Shown: positions 1 to 8,880, numbered from the stretch's first letter. The stretch: 64,000 nt of DNA from Jiella avicenniae (GCF_021390325.1 NZ_JAJUWU010000001.1:124001-188000); one strand, 5' to 3'. Made by a program: numbers and translations. Notes: a model not told the origin generated them from the letters alone.

Positions 1-194
1 GATGTGAGCGCCGGCGCGCCGTCCCGTTGATGCGGGCGCCCGAACGAAACGCATCAGCCCCAAAATCTCGGGTTCGAGCGTAGACGGACTGCGGATCGAG
101 ATCTTCCGCAACCGCATTTCGTGCTGTTCCTTGCCTGTCCGAGTTCTATGTGCCGCATCGTGGCTCGATCGGATAGAAGAGGCAGCGCGATCAC

Positions 195-1895
195 GTGAGA
201 ATTTGGCCGGCAATACTTTTCCATCTGGCAATCCTTCTGTGGATCGGGGGTCCGGCTCTCGGGCAGGATTCGGCCTCGGGCCGCTATTTCGAGGTCGATG
301 CCATTCATTCCGGGCTCGAACCGGCCGACGGCCATGTCGACCTCGAAACGCCGCAGTCGATGATGGAGACCTTCGTCTTCGCGGCCCGCGGCGAGGACTG
401 GAAGACGGCGGCCCAAGCGCTCGATCTCTCCAACGTCTCTCCGGACGTCCAGCCCAGGATGGGGCCGGTTCTCGCCAAGCGGCTCTACGAGGTCATGGAA
501 CGGGCGATGTGGCTCGACTGGGGCAGTCTGCCGGACCGGCCGGACGCCATGCAGGCGAACGCCTCGAGCAAGAACCCGATGGCCGGCGAACCGCGCCGCG
601 ACATCCGCCTGACGATCCTGGAGCTCGACCGGCGTCCCGTCTCGATCCGCATCGCGAGGGTCAAGCCGCAGGATGAGGACCCCGTCTGGGTATTTTCCAG
701 CCAGACCGTCGACAACATCATGGCGATGCACGCGATCTACGGGCCGACCTCGTTCGAGCGGGCCTTGCCGGAGTTCCTGCAGAAGCGCGCCTTCTGGACG
801 CTCGCGGTCTGGGAGGTGATCGCCCTGCCGCTGATCCTGATCGGCGCGATCTTCGCCGCCTGGTTCGCCTATCGCGGTCTCGGCCAGGTGCAGGAGCATC
901 AGCCGACGCGTATCGGCGCCCGGATCATCGACATGATCAAGGTTCCGTTCGCCCTGATGGTCTGCGTCGGCACCTTCTCGCTGGTCAAGACCATGCTCTT
1001 CACCTTCTCCGGTGCGGTGAACATGTTCCTCGGGCCGCTCCAGTCGGCGCTGTTCGTCATTGCGCTGGCGCTGGTCGCGGTCCGGGTCGTCGATGCGATC
1101 CTCGACAGGGTGGTGCGCCAGAACCTCGACCATCTGACGGATTCCGGCGCAGCGACCGAGCGCGATCTCTACACCAACATCTCGGCGGCGCGGCGGGTCA
1201 CCATCGTCATCGCCTTCCTCCTCGGAACGGCACTGGTGCTCATCCAGATCAACGCCTTCCAGACCCTCGGCTTCTCGTTGCTCGCCTCGGCCGGCGTCAT
1301 CGGCCTGATCTTCGCCTTCGCCGCCCGCTCGATCCTCGCCAACATCATGGCCAGCCTGCAGATCGCGCTGGCCAAGACCGCCCGGATCGGCGACGCCGTC
1401 CTGTTCGACGAAAAGTGGTGCTATGTCGAGAAGATCAACTTCACCTACGTCCAGCTCAGGGTCTGGGACAACCGGCGGCTGATCGTGCCGGTCAGCGAAT
1501 TCGTCTCGACGCCGTTCGAGAACTGGACCAAGCAGGACGCCAAGCTGACCAAGACGGTCGAACTGAAGCTCGATCACCGGGCGGACGTGGACAAGCTGCG
1601 ATCGGCCTTCGAGGAATTCGTCGATCGGGCGGAAGACGTCGTCGACAAGGATCAGGCGAAGGTCCAGGTGATCGGCCAGGACGACATGGGAATGGTCGTC
1701 CGGTTCATGGCCGCGGCGGAAGATCCCTCCGCCGGCTGGACCATGCAGTGCCGGCTGCGCGAGGAGATGCTGAAGGCGGTCGTCCGGCTGGAGGCGGAGT
1801 ATTCGCAGACGCCGGCCGAGCGCGCCTCCTATCTGCCGCGCGAGCGCGAGGTGATCGTCGGCGAGTTCGGCGCCCGCAAGGCGGCCGCCGAATAG
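195..1895 (+). CDS. MscS-family mechanosensitive ion channel protein
   Basis: This 566-residue protein is a large member of the MscS family, which forms inner-membrane channels that open under membrane tension during osmotic down-shock. It begins with a hydrophobic signal-like stretch (residues 1-23), followed by a soluble, probably periplasmic domain to about residue 195. Hydrophobic segments lie near 200-228, 247-270, 277-303, 336-352 and 360-392. The last is Gly/Ala-rich like the MscS pore helix and leads into a beta domain with the motif VPVSEF near 433. The start is a GTG. The next gene is convergent. Family membership is clear; gating properties cannot be read from sequence. Confidence 0.9.
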   Translation: MRIWPAILFHLAILLWIGGPALGQDSASGRYFEVDAIHSGLEPADGHVDLETPQSMMETFVFAARGEDWKTAAQALDLSNVSPDVQPRMGPVLAKRLYEVMERAMWLDWGSLPDRPDAMQANASSKNPMAGEPRRDIRLTILELDRRPVSIRIARVKPQDEDPVWVFSSQTVDNIMAMHAIYGPTSFERALPEFLQKRAFWTLAVWEVIALPLILIGAIFAAWFAYRGLGQVQEHQPTRIGARIIDMIKVPFALMVCVGTFSLVKTMLFTFSGAVNMFLGPLQSALFVIALALVAVRVVDAILDRVVRQNLDHLTDSGAATERDLYTNISAARRVTIVIAFLLGTALVLIQINAFQTLGFSLLASAGVIGLIFAFAARSILANIMASLQIALAKTARIGDAVLFDEKWCYVEKINFTYVQLRVWDNRRLIVPVSEFVSTPFENWTKQDAKLTKTVELKLDHRADVDKLRSAFEEFVDRAEDVVDKDQAKVQVIGQDDMGMVVRFMAAAEDPSAGWTMQCRLREEMLKAVVRLEAEYSQTPAERASYLPREREVIVGEFGARKAAAE

Positions 1896-1902
1896 CGGGG
1901 CG

Positions 1903-2577
1903 TCACGTCGCGATGTAGCGGTCCGGCCGGTGGTTGATGGCGAGGAAGCCGTTGAGCACCAGCGCGCCGATCAGCGAGAAGATCACCGCCGACAGGTCGA
2001 CCACGAACAGCGCGATGACGAGGATCGTCAGGTCGAAGGCGAGCTGCACGAGGCCGGCCCTGAAACCGAATCGATCCTGCAGATAGATCGCCAGGATCCC
2101 CGCCCCGCCGAGGCTCGCCCGATGACGGAAGAGGGCGAGGAGGGCAAAGCCGATCAGAAGCCCGCCGATCACGGCGCCGGCGAGCGGATCGATATAGGCG
2201 ATCGAGAACACCATCGGAAGCCATCAGGAGACGAGGGACAGAAGCGCGATCGCGATGAAGGTCTTGATCGTGAAGGCGCGTCCCATCCGGCCGATGGCCA
2301 GCGCATAGAACGGGATGTTGATCAGGAAGAAGGCGAGGCCGACATTGATGCCGAAGACGTAGGAGACGATCAGCGCCAGACCCGCGACGCCGCCGGTCAG
2401 AAACTCCAGATGGGCGAGGATCGAAAGGCCGAGCGCGGCGAGGAGAACGCCGGTGAGAATCGCCTGGGCGTCCTCGGCCGGCGTGTGATGGGTCGCCGTC
2501 GCCGACCAGTCGCCGAAGCGCGAGCGCCGCCGTTCGGGCGTTTCGACGCTGTCGCGGGCTTCGGCGGATCGACTCAT
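1903..2577 (-). pseudogene. YitT-family membrane protein interrupted by an in-frame TGA
   Basis: The two halves of a YitT-type membrane protein lie in the same frame, separated only by a TGA at 2224-2226. The first half (from the ATG at 2577) carries a hydrophilic N-terminus and hydrophobic segments with LTGGVAGLALIVSY and FFLINIPFYALAIGRMG. Reading through the stop gives WLPMVFSIAY and then the conserved second half (FRHRASLGGAGILAIYLQ, LAINHRPDRY). A single base change from TGG, CGA or GGA to TGA would explain the break. The second half could restart at the ATG at 2214, but a functional six-helix protein would then need two chains. YitT proteins have no firmly known function. A sequencing error cannot be excluded. 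Confidence 0.75.
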
Positions 2578-2752
2578 GGGCGAGGTCTCGGGCGATGTTG
2601 CACTGCAAGGCGAGACGCTAGCGCGCCGGCGTGGCGAGGGGAAGTGCACAGGCTCGTCGACGGGTCGCAATCCGGCCTGTGGGATGGCGCGAGGCGCACG
2701 AGAGCGGGATGAAACGAGCTCCGCTCATCCCCCGCTCCACCTTTCTGTTTGC

Positions 2753-2797
2753 GCATGATCTTTTCCGAAAACCGGTTCCCACTTTTCGGGATCATGC
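2753..2797. repeat. Rhizobial-type 45-bp intergenic palindrome
   Basis: The arms GCATGATC (2753-2760) and GATCATGC (2790-2797) are perfect inverted repeats, with an inner pair CCGAAAA and TTTTCGG. A near-identical palindrome is scattered between genes in many Hyphomicrobiales genomes (recollection, not searched). It lies 15 bp before the exonuclease start. Confidence 0.7.
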
Positions 2798-2811
2798 TCT
2801 AGCTTTGCCGC

Positions 2812-3825
2812 ATGATCAGACCCGAAGACCTCCTGCGGCCGATGCCGGAGGGCCTCTATTGCCCGCCCGGCGACTTCTACATCGATCCCGTTCGCCCGGT
2901 CGACCGGGCACTCGTCACCCACGGCCATGCCGACCACGCACGGCCCGGCAACGCCAGGGTGATGGCGACGCGCCAGACCCTCGACATCATGGCGCTGCGC
3001 TACGGCGACGCGTTCTGTGCCGAACGGCAGGTGGCAAAGCTCGGCGAAACGACGCGGATCGGCGACGTCACGGTGTCGTTCCACCCCGCCGGCCACGTCC
3101 TCGGCTCCGCCCAGATCGCCGTCGAGTGGAAGGGCCTGCGGATCGTCGCCTCCGGCGACTACAAGCGCCGTGCCGACCCGACCTGCCGATCCTTCGAGCC
3201 GGTCCCCTGCGACGTCTTCATCACCGAGGCGACCTTCGCCCTGCCGGTGTTCCGCCATCCGGACACGGCCGGGGAGATCGGCAAGCTCCTCGATTCGCTC
3301 CGGCATTTTCCCGAGCGGGCGCATCTCGTCGGTGCCTATGCGCTCGGCAAGGCGCAGCGGGTGATCAAGCACCTGCGCGATCGAGGCTACGACGAGCCGA
3401 TCTACATCCACGGCGCCCTGAAGAAGCTCTGCGACTATTATCAGAGCCAGGGCGTCGATCTCGGCGTCCTGAAGCCGGCGACGGTCGAAGGCGGCAGGAA
3501 GGGCGACTTCGCCGGCGCGGTGATCGTCGGGCCGCCCTCGGCCTTTGCCGACAAATGGGCGCGGCGCTTTCCCGATCCGGTGGCGAGCTTTGCCTCCGGC
3601 TGGATGCGGGTGCGCCAGAGGGCGCGTCAGCGCGGCGTCGAACTGCCGCTGATCGTCTCCGATCATTGCGACTGGGACGAGCTGACGGAGACGCTGGACG
3701 AACTGGCGCCGCAGGAAGTCTGGGTGACGCATGGCCGGGAGGAGGCATTGCTTCGCTGGTGCGAGCTTCGCCAGAGGCGGGCGAAGCCGCTGCATCTCGT
3801 CGGCTACGAGGACGAGGCGGAATAG
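2812..3825 (+). CDS. Ligase-associated DNA exonuclease (MBL/beta-CASP fold)
   Basis: The 337-residue protein has a metallo-beta-lactamase metal site, HGHADH, near residues 43-48. A second metal motif (FHPAGHVLGSAQI) follows near residue 90, and a typical beta-CASP middle region with a C-terminal VSDHCDWDEL and WVTHGRE. It matches the family of predicted 3' DNA exonucleases usually encoded beside an ATP-dependent DNA ligase and an Lhr-type helicase, thought to act in DNA repair. Neither partner is visible here: the next gene is an SDR oxidoreductase 157 bp downstream. The ATG start is preceded by the 45-bp palindrome. Identity is strong; enzymatic role is inferred from the family. Confidence 0.88.
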   Translation: MIRPEDLLRPMPEGLYCPPGDFYIDPVRPVDRALVTHGHADHARPGNARVMATRQTLDIMALRYGDAFCAERQVAKLGETTRIGDVTVSFHPAGHVLGSAQIAVEWKGLRIVASGDYKRRADPTCRSFEPVPCDVFITEATFALPVFRHPDTAGEIGKLLDSLRHFPERAHLVGAYALGKAQRVIKHLRDRGYDEPIYIHGALKKLCDYYQSQGVDLGVLKPATVEGGRKGDFAGAVIVGPPSAFADKWARRFPDPVASFASGWMRVRQRARQRGVELPLIVSDHCDWDELTETLDELAPQEVWVTHGREEALLRWCELRQRRAKPLHLVGYEDEAE

Positions 3826-3982
3826 CGAGACGCCCGGCGGCGTGGGCTGCCCATGAGCGATTGCGGGCGACCTGAGGTCTCCGATCACGGCCATCGCCCG
3901 GCCGAAGGAGTTCACCACTTCGCCGAATCGGATAGGGTCCCGTCCAAGGACTTCGGAAAAAGACGAGGGGAGGAAAGGACGC

Positions 3983-4771
3983 ATGGATCTCGGATTGAAG
4001 GGCAAGGTCGCCGTCGTCACCGGCGGCTCGGTCGGCATCGGGCTGGCGGTGGCCGAAGGCCTGGCCGCGGAGGGGACCGACGTCGTTCTCGCCGCGCGCG
4101 GCAAGGAGCGCGCCGAAGCCGAGGCCGCGCGGATCGCCGCCGCTCACGGCGTCCGCGCCCTCGGCGTCGTGGCGGATGTGGCGACGGTCGCGGGCACCGA
4201 CGCGGTGATCGCGGCGGCACGCGGCTTCGGCGGCGCCGACATCCTGATCAACAATGCCGGTACCGGCTCGAACGAGACGATCATGGAGGCGCCGGACGAA
4301 AAGTGGCAGGCCTATTGGGATCTCCACGTCATGGCGGCGGTGCGGCTTTCGCGCGGTCTGATGCCGCAGATGCGGGAAAAGGGCGGCGGTGTGATCCTCA
4401 ACAACGCCTCGATCTGCGCGGTCCAGCCCTTGTTCTACGAGCCGATCTACAACGTCACCAAGGCGGCCCTGATGATGTTTTCGAAGAACCTCGCCACCGA
4501 GGTGATCGGCGACGGCATCCGGGTCAACTGCGTCAATCCCGGCCTCGTGCTGACGCCCGACTGGATGAAGACCGCCCGGCAGCTGACCGCCGAGACGGGC
4601 GGCGACTGGGAAGGCCATCTGAAGGGCGTCGCCGAGGAATATGCCGACATCAAGCGCTTCGCCTCGCCCGAGGAGATGGCGCATTTCTTCGTCTTTCTGT
4701 GCTCGGACAAGGCGAGCTACTCCGTCGGCTCCACCTATTTCGTCGACGGCGGCATGCTGAAGACGGTCTGA
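3983..4771 (+). CDS. SDR-family NAD(P)-dependent oxidoreductase
   Basis: This 262-residue classical short-chain dehydrogenase has the cofactor-binding motif TGGSVGIG at residues 13-20, the NNAG motif near 90-93, the catalytic serine in NNASICAVQ near 142 and the YxxxK pair Tyr156/Lys160 in YNVTK. The C-terminal VGSTYFVDGG is the usual last conserved block. It should reduce or oxidise a carbonyl/alcohol with NAD(H) or NADP(H) in the cytoplasm, but the substrate is not evident. A purine-rich site (GAGGGGAGGAAAGG) stands before the ATG. It runs in the same direction as the csbD gene 77 bp downstream. Confidence 0.92.
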   Translation: MDLGLKGKVAVVTGGSVGIGLAVAEGLAAEGTDVVLAARGKERAEAEAARIAAAHGVRALGVVADVATVAGTDAVIAAARGFGGADILINNAGTGSNETIMEAPDEKWQAYWDLHVMAAVRLSRGLMPQMREKGGGVILNNASICAVQPLFYEPIYNVTKAALMMFSKNLATEVIGDGIRVNCVNPGLVLTPDWMKTARQLTAETGGDWEGHLKGVAEEYADIKRFASPEEMAHFFVFLCSDKASYSVGSTYFVDGGMLKTV

Positions 4772-4848
4772 CCGTCGAAAGGCCGGCCGACGGAACACTC
4801 CTGCGGCCGGGGCGTTCGTCCCCCGAACGTCAAATGGAGGCAATCGCC

Positions 4849-5049
4849 ATGAATTGGGACCAGATCCAGGGCCAGTGGAAGCAGTACAAGGGCTCCGCCA
4901 AGCAACAGTGGGGCAAGCTGACCGACGACGACATGGACAAGATCGACGGCAACAAGGACATCCTCGCCGGCCGGTTGCAGGAGCAGTACGGCATCGAGAA
5001 GGAAGAGGCCGAACGCCAGATCGACGACTGGATCAAGGGCCGCAACTAG
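4849..5049 (+). CDS. CsbD-family stress response protein
   Basis: This 66-residue hydrophilic protein has the CsbD signature: MNWDQIQGQWKQYKG at the start, WGKLTDDD in the middle and a C-terminal helix rich in Gln, Glu and Lys with GNKDILAGRLQEQYG. CsbD-like proteins are small, abundant stress-induced proteins of unclear biochemistry. The start is supported by the GGAGG site 8 bp before the ATG. A strong hairpin terminator follows at 5089-5116. Confidence 0.9.
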   Translation: MNWDQIQGQWKQYKGSAKQQWGKLTDDDMDKIDGNKDILAGRLQEQYGIEKEEAERQIDDWIKGRN

Positions 5050-5088
5050 GCGCGGTCGATCTAATCTCGTCCAGATCCGGCGAATTCG

Positions 5089-5117
5089 AAGGCCCCGCGA
5101 TCGCAGCGGGGCCTTTT
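5089..5117. terminator. Bidirectional hairpin terminator
   Basis: A perfect 10-bp stem, AAGGCCCCGC (5089-5098) and GCGGGGCCTT (5106-5115), has a 7-base loop and is followed by TT on the plus strand and flanked by AA on the left. It sits between the convergent csbD and SEL1 genes and can serve both. Confidence 0.85.
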
Positions 5118-6082
5118 CATTGGGCGTTCCTCTCGCCGGGGAGAGCCGATCCCTGCTGCTGCAGCAGCGCGAGATTGCGCTTTGCGGCAATGCTGCCGCG
5201 CTCGGCGCCGAGGCTGAAATATCGCAGCGCCGCGGCGGGATCGGGGCGCACGCCTTCGCCCTTGAAGCGCATGACGCCGAGATCGTTCGCGGCCTCGGGA
5301 TTGCCGGCTTCGAAGGCCTTTTCGAACCAGCCTGCCGCAAGTGCGAGGTCCCGCGGGGCACCTTCGCCGCCGTAATGAGCCGATCCGAGCGCCTGCATGG
5401 CCACGGCGTCCCCCTGGCCAGCGGCCTTGCGGAACCAGGCGACCGCCTGAGTGCGGTCCTTCGCCACGCCGTCCCCGTCCCACAACAACTGGCCCAGATT
5501 GCGCGCGGCGAGCGCCAGGCCGCCCTCGGCGGCCCGGCGATAGAGACCGGCGGCGCGGGCGCCATCGCGGGCCACGCCCTCGCCAGTGGCGAACCGAACC
5601 GCAAGGTCGTTCAGCGCCAGCGTGTTGCCCTTGCCGGCCGCCTCCGCCAAACCTTCCGCTTCGTCGATCCGCGCAACGGTTCTTCCGTCGGCGGCGACGG
5701 AGAGGCCCCAGCCGGTGGCATCGACGACGACGTGGCGCAGATCCTCCAGCCTCGTTTCCACGCCATCGAAGCGGACGGCGTCCGGCAGGACGACGATCCG
5801 ATGATCGCCGACGGTGACGAGGACACCCTGCCCGGCCTTGCGCAGGCAGTTTTTCTCGGCGCCGAGAAGCCGGACGCTCACGTCGCCGATCGTGACCTCG
5901 ACGCCGACGCCGGCGGAGGATGCGCGCGCTGCGAGGGACCCCGCCGCGAGCCCCATGAGCACGGCAAGGCCGAAGATCGCCCCGCGTCGGCCGAGCCGAA
6001 GCCCGTCGCCGAAGGCCCACGGCGCGGCAATCGCCAGCGGTGTTTCCGCGGTATCGCGAACTCGCTCTCGTGCCAGCCCCAT
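5117..6082 (-). CDS. SEL1-repeat (tetratricopeptide-like) membrane-anchored protein
   Basis: The 321-residue protein has one hydrophobic segment near residues 35-53 (GAIFGLAVLMGLAAGSLAA), so it is probably exported or anchored. A unique region of about 110 residues follows. The C-terminal half holds at least four SEL1-like repeats of about 36 residues, each with G-x-G-V/A and A-x-x-W/Y-x-x-KA (for example DGVAKDRTQAVAWFRKAA). SEL1 repeats mediate protein-protein contacts; no enzymatic motif is visible. I chose the ATG at 6082 because AAAGGTGGG lies 5-8 bp upstream; a longer reading to 6229 lacks such a site. Its function is unknown. Confidence 0.82.
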   Translation of the reverse strand: MGLARERVRDTAETPLAIAAPWAFGDGLRLGRRGAIFGLAVLMGLAAGSLAARASSAGVGVEVTIGDVSVRLLGAEKNCLRKAGQGVLVTVGDHRIVVLPDAVRFDGVETRLEDLRHVVVDATGWGLSVAADGRTVARIDEAEGLAEAAGKGNTLALNDLAVRFATGEGVARDGARAAGLYRRAAEGGLALAARNLGQLLWDGDGVAKDRTQAVAWFRKAAGQGDAVAMQALGSAHYGGEGAPRDLALAAGWFEKAFEAGNPEAANDLGVMRFKGEGVRPDPAAALRYFSLGAERGSIAAKRNLALLQQQGSALPGERNAQ

Positions 6083-6252
6083 CTCATCCCACCTTTCAGG
6101 GTCGAGCCTTGCAGAAAGTCGTGAACGGGCCGCTAAGCCGGCATTTCGGCGGCGTTTGCGCGGCGGGAAGTTCGATCGAGCCCGATGGACAGCCTCGGAA
6201 GGTTCCGGCACTAGGGAAGCCGAGGGCACCCAGAGACCGGAGGATGCGCCAC

Positions 6253-7209
6253 ATGACCAAGATCGTCTTTCTCGACCGCGAGACCATCGGCCCCGACATC
6301 GTGCTGACCAAGCCGTCGGCCGGGCACGAATGGGTGGAATACCCGTCCACTCGTCCCGAAGAGGTCGCCGAGCGGCTGGCCGGCGCGACGATCGCCGTGA
6401 CCAACAAGGTGCCGATCCGGCGCGAGAGCCTGGAAAAGCTGCCCGATCTGAAATTCGTCACCGTGGCGGCAACGGGTTACGACGTCATCGACGTCGACGC
6501 CTGCCGCGAGCGGAACGTCGCGGTCTCGAACGTCCGCGGCTATGCGGAAAACACCGTGCCCGACCATGCGATGGCGCTGATCCTCGCTCTGTCGCGCTCG
6601 CTCTCCGGCTACAGGCAGGACGTGATCGACGGCGCCTGGCAGAAGGCGGGCCAGTTCTGTTTCTTCAACCACCCGATCTTCGATCTTGCGGGCCGCAAGC
6701 TCGGCATCATCGGCGAAGGCGTCATCGGCAAGGGCGTCGCGAAGCGGGCCGAGGCCTTCGGCATGACGGTGATGTTCGCGGCCCACAAGGGCGTCGAGGG
6801 TCTCGGCCCGCTCTACACGCCCTTCGACGAGGTGATCGAGACCGCCGACGTCATCACTCTCCACGCCCCGCTGACGCCGAAGACGCGCGGGGTGATCGCC
6901 ATGCCGGAGTTCAGGCGGATGAAGAAGAAGCCGCTGATCGTCAACACCTCCCGCGGCGGTCTCGTCGACGAGGCGGATCTCGTCCAGGCCCTGGAGGAGG
7001 GGCTGATCGCCGGCTTCGGCTTCGACGTCCTGACCAGGGAGCCGCCGGCGCCGGAAAACCCGCTTCTCAAGGTTCTGAACCGCCCGAACGTCATCGTCAC
7101 GCCGCATGTCGCCTGGGCGAGCAACGAAGCGCAGAGCGAGGTCTGGCGCCAGGTGGTCGAGAGCATCGACCGCTTCGTCGCGGGGGACCCGGTGCGTCGC
7201 GTGGTGTGA
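6253..7209 (+). CDS. D-2-hydroxyacid dehydrogenase (glycerate dehydrogenase-like)
   Basis: This 318-residue protein fits the NAD-dependent D-2-hydroxyacid dehydrogenase family. The Rossmann motif GEGVIG lies at about 154-159, and the catalytic triad is the Arg of NTSRGG (about 234), the Glu of TREPP (about 263) and the His of TPHVAW (about 284). The N-terminal MTKIVFLDRETIG resembles glycerate dehydrogenase/hydroxypyruvate reductase, so reduction of hydroxypyruvate or glyoxylate is the best guess. The ATG at 6253 is preferred over 6244 because GGAGG at 6239-6243 is spaced 9 bp before it. The gene stands alone, with an accessory islet downstream. Confidence 0.9.
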   Translation: MTKIVFLDRETIGPDIVLTKPSAGHEWVEYPSTRPEEVAERLAGATIAVTNKVPIRRESLEKLPDLKFVTVAATGYDVIDVDACRERNVAVSNVRGYAENTVPDHAMALILALSRSLSGYRQDVIDGAWQKAGQFCFFNHPIFDLAGRKLGIIGEGVIGKGVAKRAEAFGMTVMFAAHKGVEGLGPLYTPFDEVIETADVITLHAPLTPKTRGVIAMPEFRRMKKKPLIVNTSRGGLVDEADLVQALEEGLIAGFGFDVLTREPPAPENPLLKVLNRPNVIVTPHVAWASNEAQSEVWRQVVESIDRFVAGDPVRRVV

Positions 7210-7379
7210 CGGGATCTCTCCCGCGCCGCCCGAACCAAATCGAATGGCGCTTAGACGGAGCGCCTGGGTGACACGAGGCGCATCGTCGCGGGTCGGCGAT
7301 CCCGCGAGAAAGGCACCTGCCAAAAGTTAGTGTAGGCATCAACCAGAGAGTGGTTTACCCCTCACACCGTAAAATCTCT

Positions 7380-7408
7380 TTGACACCTCCTGAGCTACTC
7401 GCTACTAC
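7380..7408 (+). promoter_or_regulatory. Candidate promoter of the RAMA/HEPN islet
   Basis: TTGACA at 7380-7385 is followed by 17 bp and TACTAC at 7403-7408, in a stretch visibly less GC-rich than its surroundings. The -35 match is perfect and the -10 match weak. It lies 29 bp before the GTG start at 7437. Confidence 0.35.
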
Positions 7409-7436
7409 TCAACAAAGTAAACGGAGGAGTGTGAAC

Positions 7437-7943
7437 GTGTCAGACTACCGTGCCATTGAGATCGATTTCGATGTCCACAAGGCTATCGAGGCCGAGCGAA
7501 GGAGTTTTTCCGAGCGCCCCAACGACGCGCTGCGGAGGCTTCTCGGCCTTCCAAAAAGGGATGTGGACGCTACCGAACAGAATGCGGCGAACAATGGTAT
7601 GCAAGGGCGCGCATGGCTCGGGGATGGGGTCACCCTTCCACACGGAACAAAGGTGCGCATGACCTACAACAAGACCGATCACACGGGAGAAATCGTGGAT
7701 GGTATGTGGGTTGTGGGAGGTCGAGCGTTCGACAGCCCCTCCGGAGCTGCCAGCGGCGTCGGACGCACCAAGAAGGGAACGCCCACCCGCCTTGATGGAT
7801 GGGGCTATTGGAACGCCCAACTCCCTGGTGAGACAGGCTGGACGCCCATCAAAAACATGAGGCCCGAAGCTATTAGGCCCGCCGCTCTAGGTCACGACGA
7901 GTTCCTGCGCGAAATCGGAGTGGCGGAGCCAACCGATGCCTGA
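7437..7943 (+). CDS. RHH/SeqA-like N-terminus plus RAMA-like domain protein
   Basis: The 168-residue protein begins with a short block (AIEIDFDVHKAIEAE through DALRRLLGLPKR, residues 5-39) that looks like the SeqA N-terminal/ribbon-helix-helix dimerisation segment. A linker follows, then a domain at about 60-145 with LPHGTKVRMTYNKTDHTGEI, an S-P-S-G-A-A segment and WGYWNAQLPGETGWTPI. This resembles RAMA domains, which are linked with DNA modification and restriction systems. I chose the GTG at 7437 because GGAGGAG at 7423-7429 is spaced 7 bp upstream. The stop overlaps the start of the HEPN gene by 8 bp. A DNA-binding regulator or antitoxin role is inference; domain calls are by eye. Confidence 0.7.
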   Translation: MSDYRAIEIDFDVHKAIEAERRSFSERPNDALRRLLGLPKRDVDATEQNAANNGMQGRAWLGDGVTLPHGTKVRMTYNKTDHTGEIVDGMWVVGGRAFDSPSGAASGVGRTKKGTPTRLDGWGYWNAQLPGETGWTPIKNMRPEAIRPAALGHDEFLREIGVAEPTDA

Positions 7944-8880
7944 TCTGCCAGAAGCGAAGATTCGCCCGTTCTCCCTCCGCCACGGCCAGGCGATTGAGGA
8001 CCGGGCCTTCCACACAGATATTCCTGACCGCTTGCGCAACAGACTCTGGCTGACGGCACAGGAATGGAACGAGGTGATCCACTACAACACGAAGGACAAT
8101 CCGGCATGGTGGAGCAGTACCTCCGTTCTCGACGAAACAGCGCGTGAATACGAACGGCTTCTTGGCCTTACGAGATACAGCCGAGACAGCAGCCGAGGAA
8201 ATCGACTGCACGCTATATTCGTCGGCGGCAGCGGCCCTGAGGTGCTGGACATACTCGAGATCATGTACGCGCTGATGCCGGATGGAGAGCCCGCGTTCCA
8301 GCGTGCCATCAACGACGCATTCGTCGACTTCTCATGCCCGTGGCGACTCGCCGACGGCATGTTTTTCAGAATGGACTCGGCGTTTCTCGAAGAGGAGGTT
8401 CTGGCCCGCGCCACAGACTTGCTCGGCTCTCCCGAACTGGCGGGTGCGCACGCAGAGTTCATGCGGGCACGCGACGATTTGACGGACGGTGCCTCCCGCG
8501 ATGCGATCGTCTATGCAGCGCACAGCGTCGAGAGCACGCTCAAGGCCGTGACCGGGAAGTCCGGCACGATCGACAAGCTCCAGCAAGAATTCATCTCGTA
8601 TGGCATGGACGACCTGCCTACCCCGAAAGCGCGTGCTGCCGCCAAGGCTTTGATGTCGGTCGCCATCCTTCGAAACGAACTCGGAGGCCATGGCCAGGGC
8701 GCCGCCGTCATGGAAGTTCCACAGCCCTATGCAGAACTAGCGGTGCATCTCGCGGCCGCCATCAACTTCTTCGTCGTCACCCAACACCTGAAGCGGAAAC
8801 CTCCAGAGTCAGAAAAGGCGGAACCAACCGAGCACGGATACACCTCCGCGCGAGAGCTGGACGACGAAATCCCATTCTAG
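7936..8880 (+). CDS. AbiJ/Abi_C-type HEPN protein, probable abortive-infection effector
   Basis: The N-terminus (residues 10-50, with FSLRHG and DRLRNRLWLTAQEW) resembles the AbiJ N-terminal domain. The C-terminal region at about 185-285 resembles the Abi_C/HEPN fold, with AHSVESTLKAV and the motif RNELGGH at 246-252, which fits the RNx4H HEPN ribonuclease site. HEPN proteins of this type are usually RNases that halt growth on phage infection. The ATG overlaps the upstream RAMA-type gene by 8 bp, implying coupled expression. Codon use and base composition are less GC-biased than in neighbouring genes, suggesting transfer. Assignment rests on motifs; activity and trigger are unknown. Confidence 0.72.
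   Translation: MPDLPEAKIRPFSLRHGQAIEDRAFHTDIPDRLRNRLWLTAQEWNEVIHYNTKDNPAWWSSTSVLDETAREYERLLGLTRYSRDSSRGNRLHAIFVGGSGPEVLDILEIMYALMPDGEPAFQRAINDAFVDFSCPWRLADGMFFRMDSAFLEEEVLARATDLLGSPELAGAHAEFMRARDDLTDGASRDAIVYAAHSVESTLKAVTGKSGTIDKLQQEFISYGMDDLPTPKARAAAKALMSVAILRNELGGHGQGAAVMEVPQPYAELAVHLAAAINFFVVTQHLKRKPPESEKAEPTEHGYTSARELDDEIPF

Noticed and set aside
54-1577. Long minus-strand open frame opposite the MscS gene
   Set aside because: Rich in Asp, Arg and Gly without domains; it mirrors the codon bias of the real plus-strand gene.
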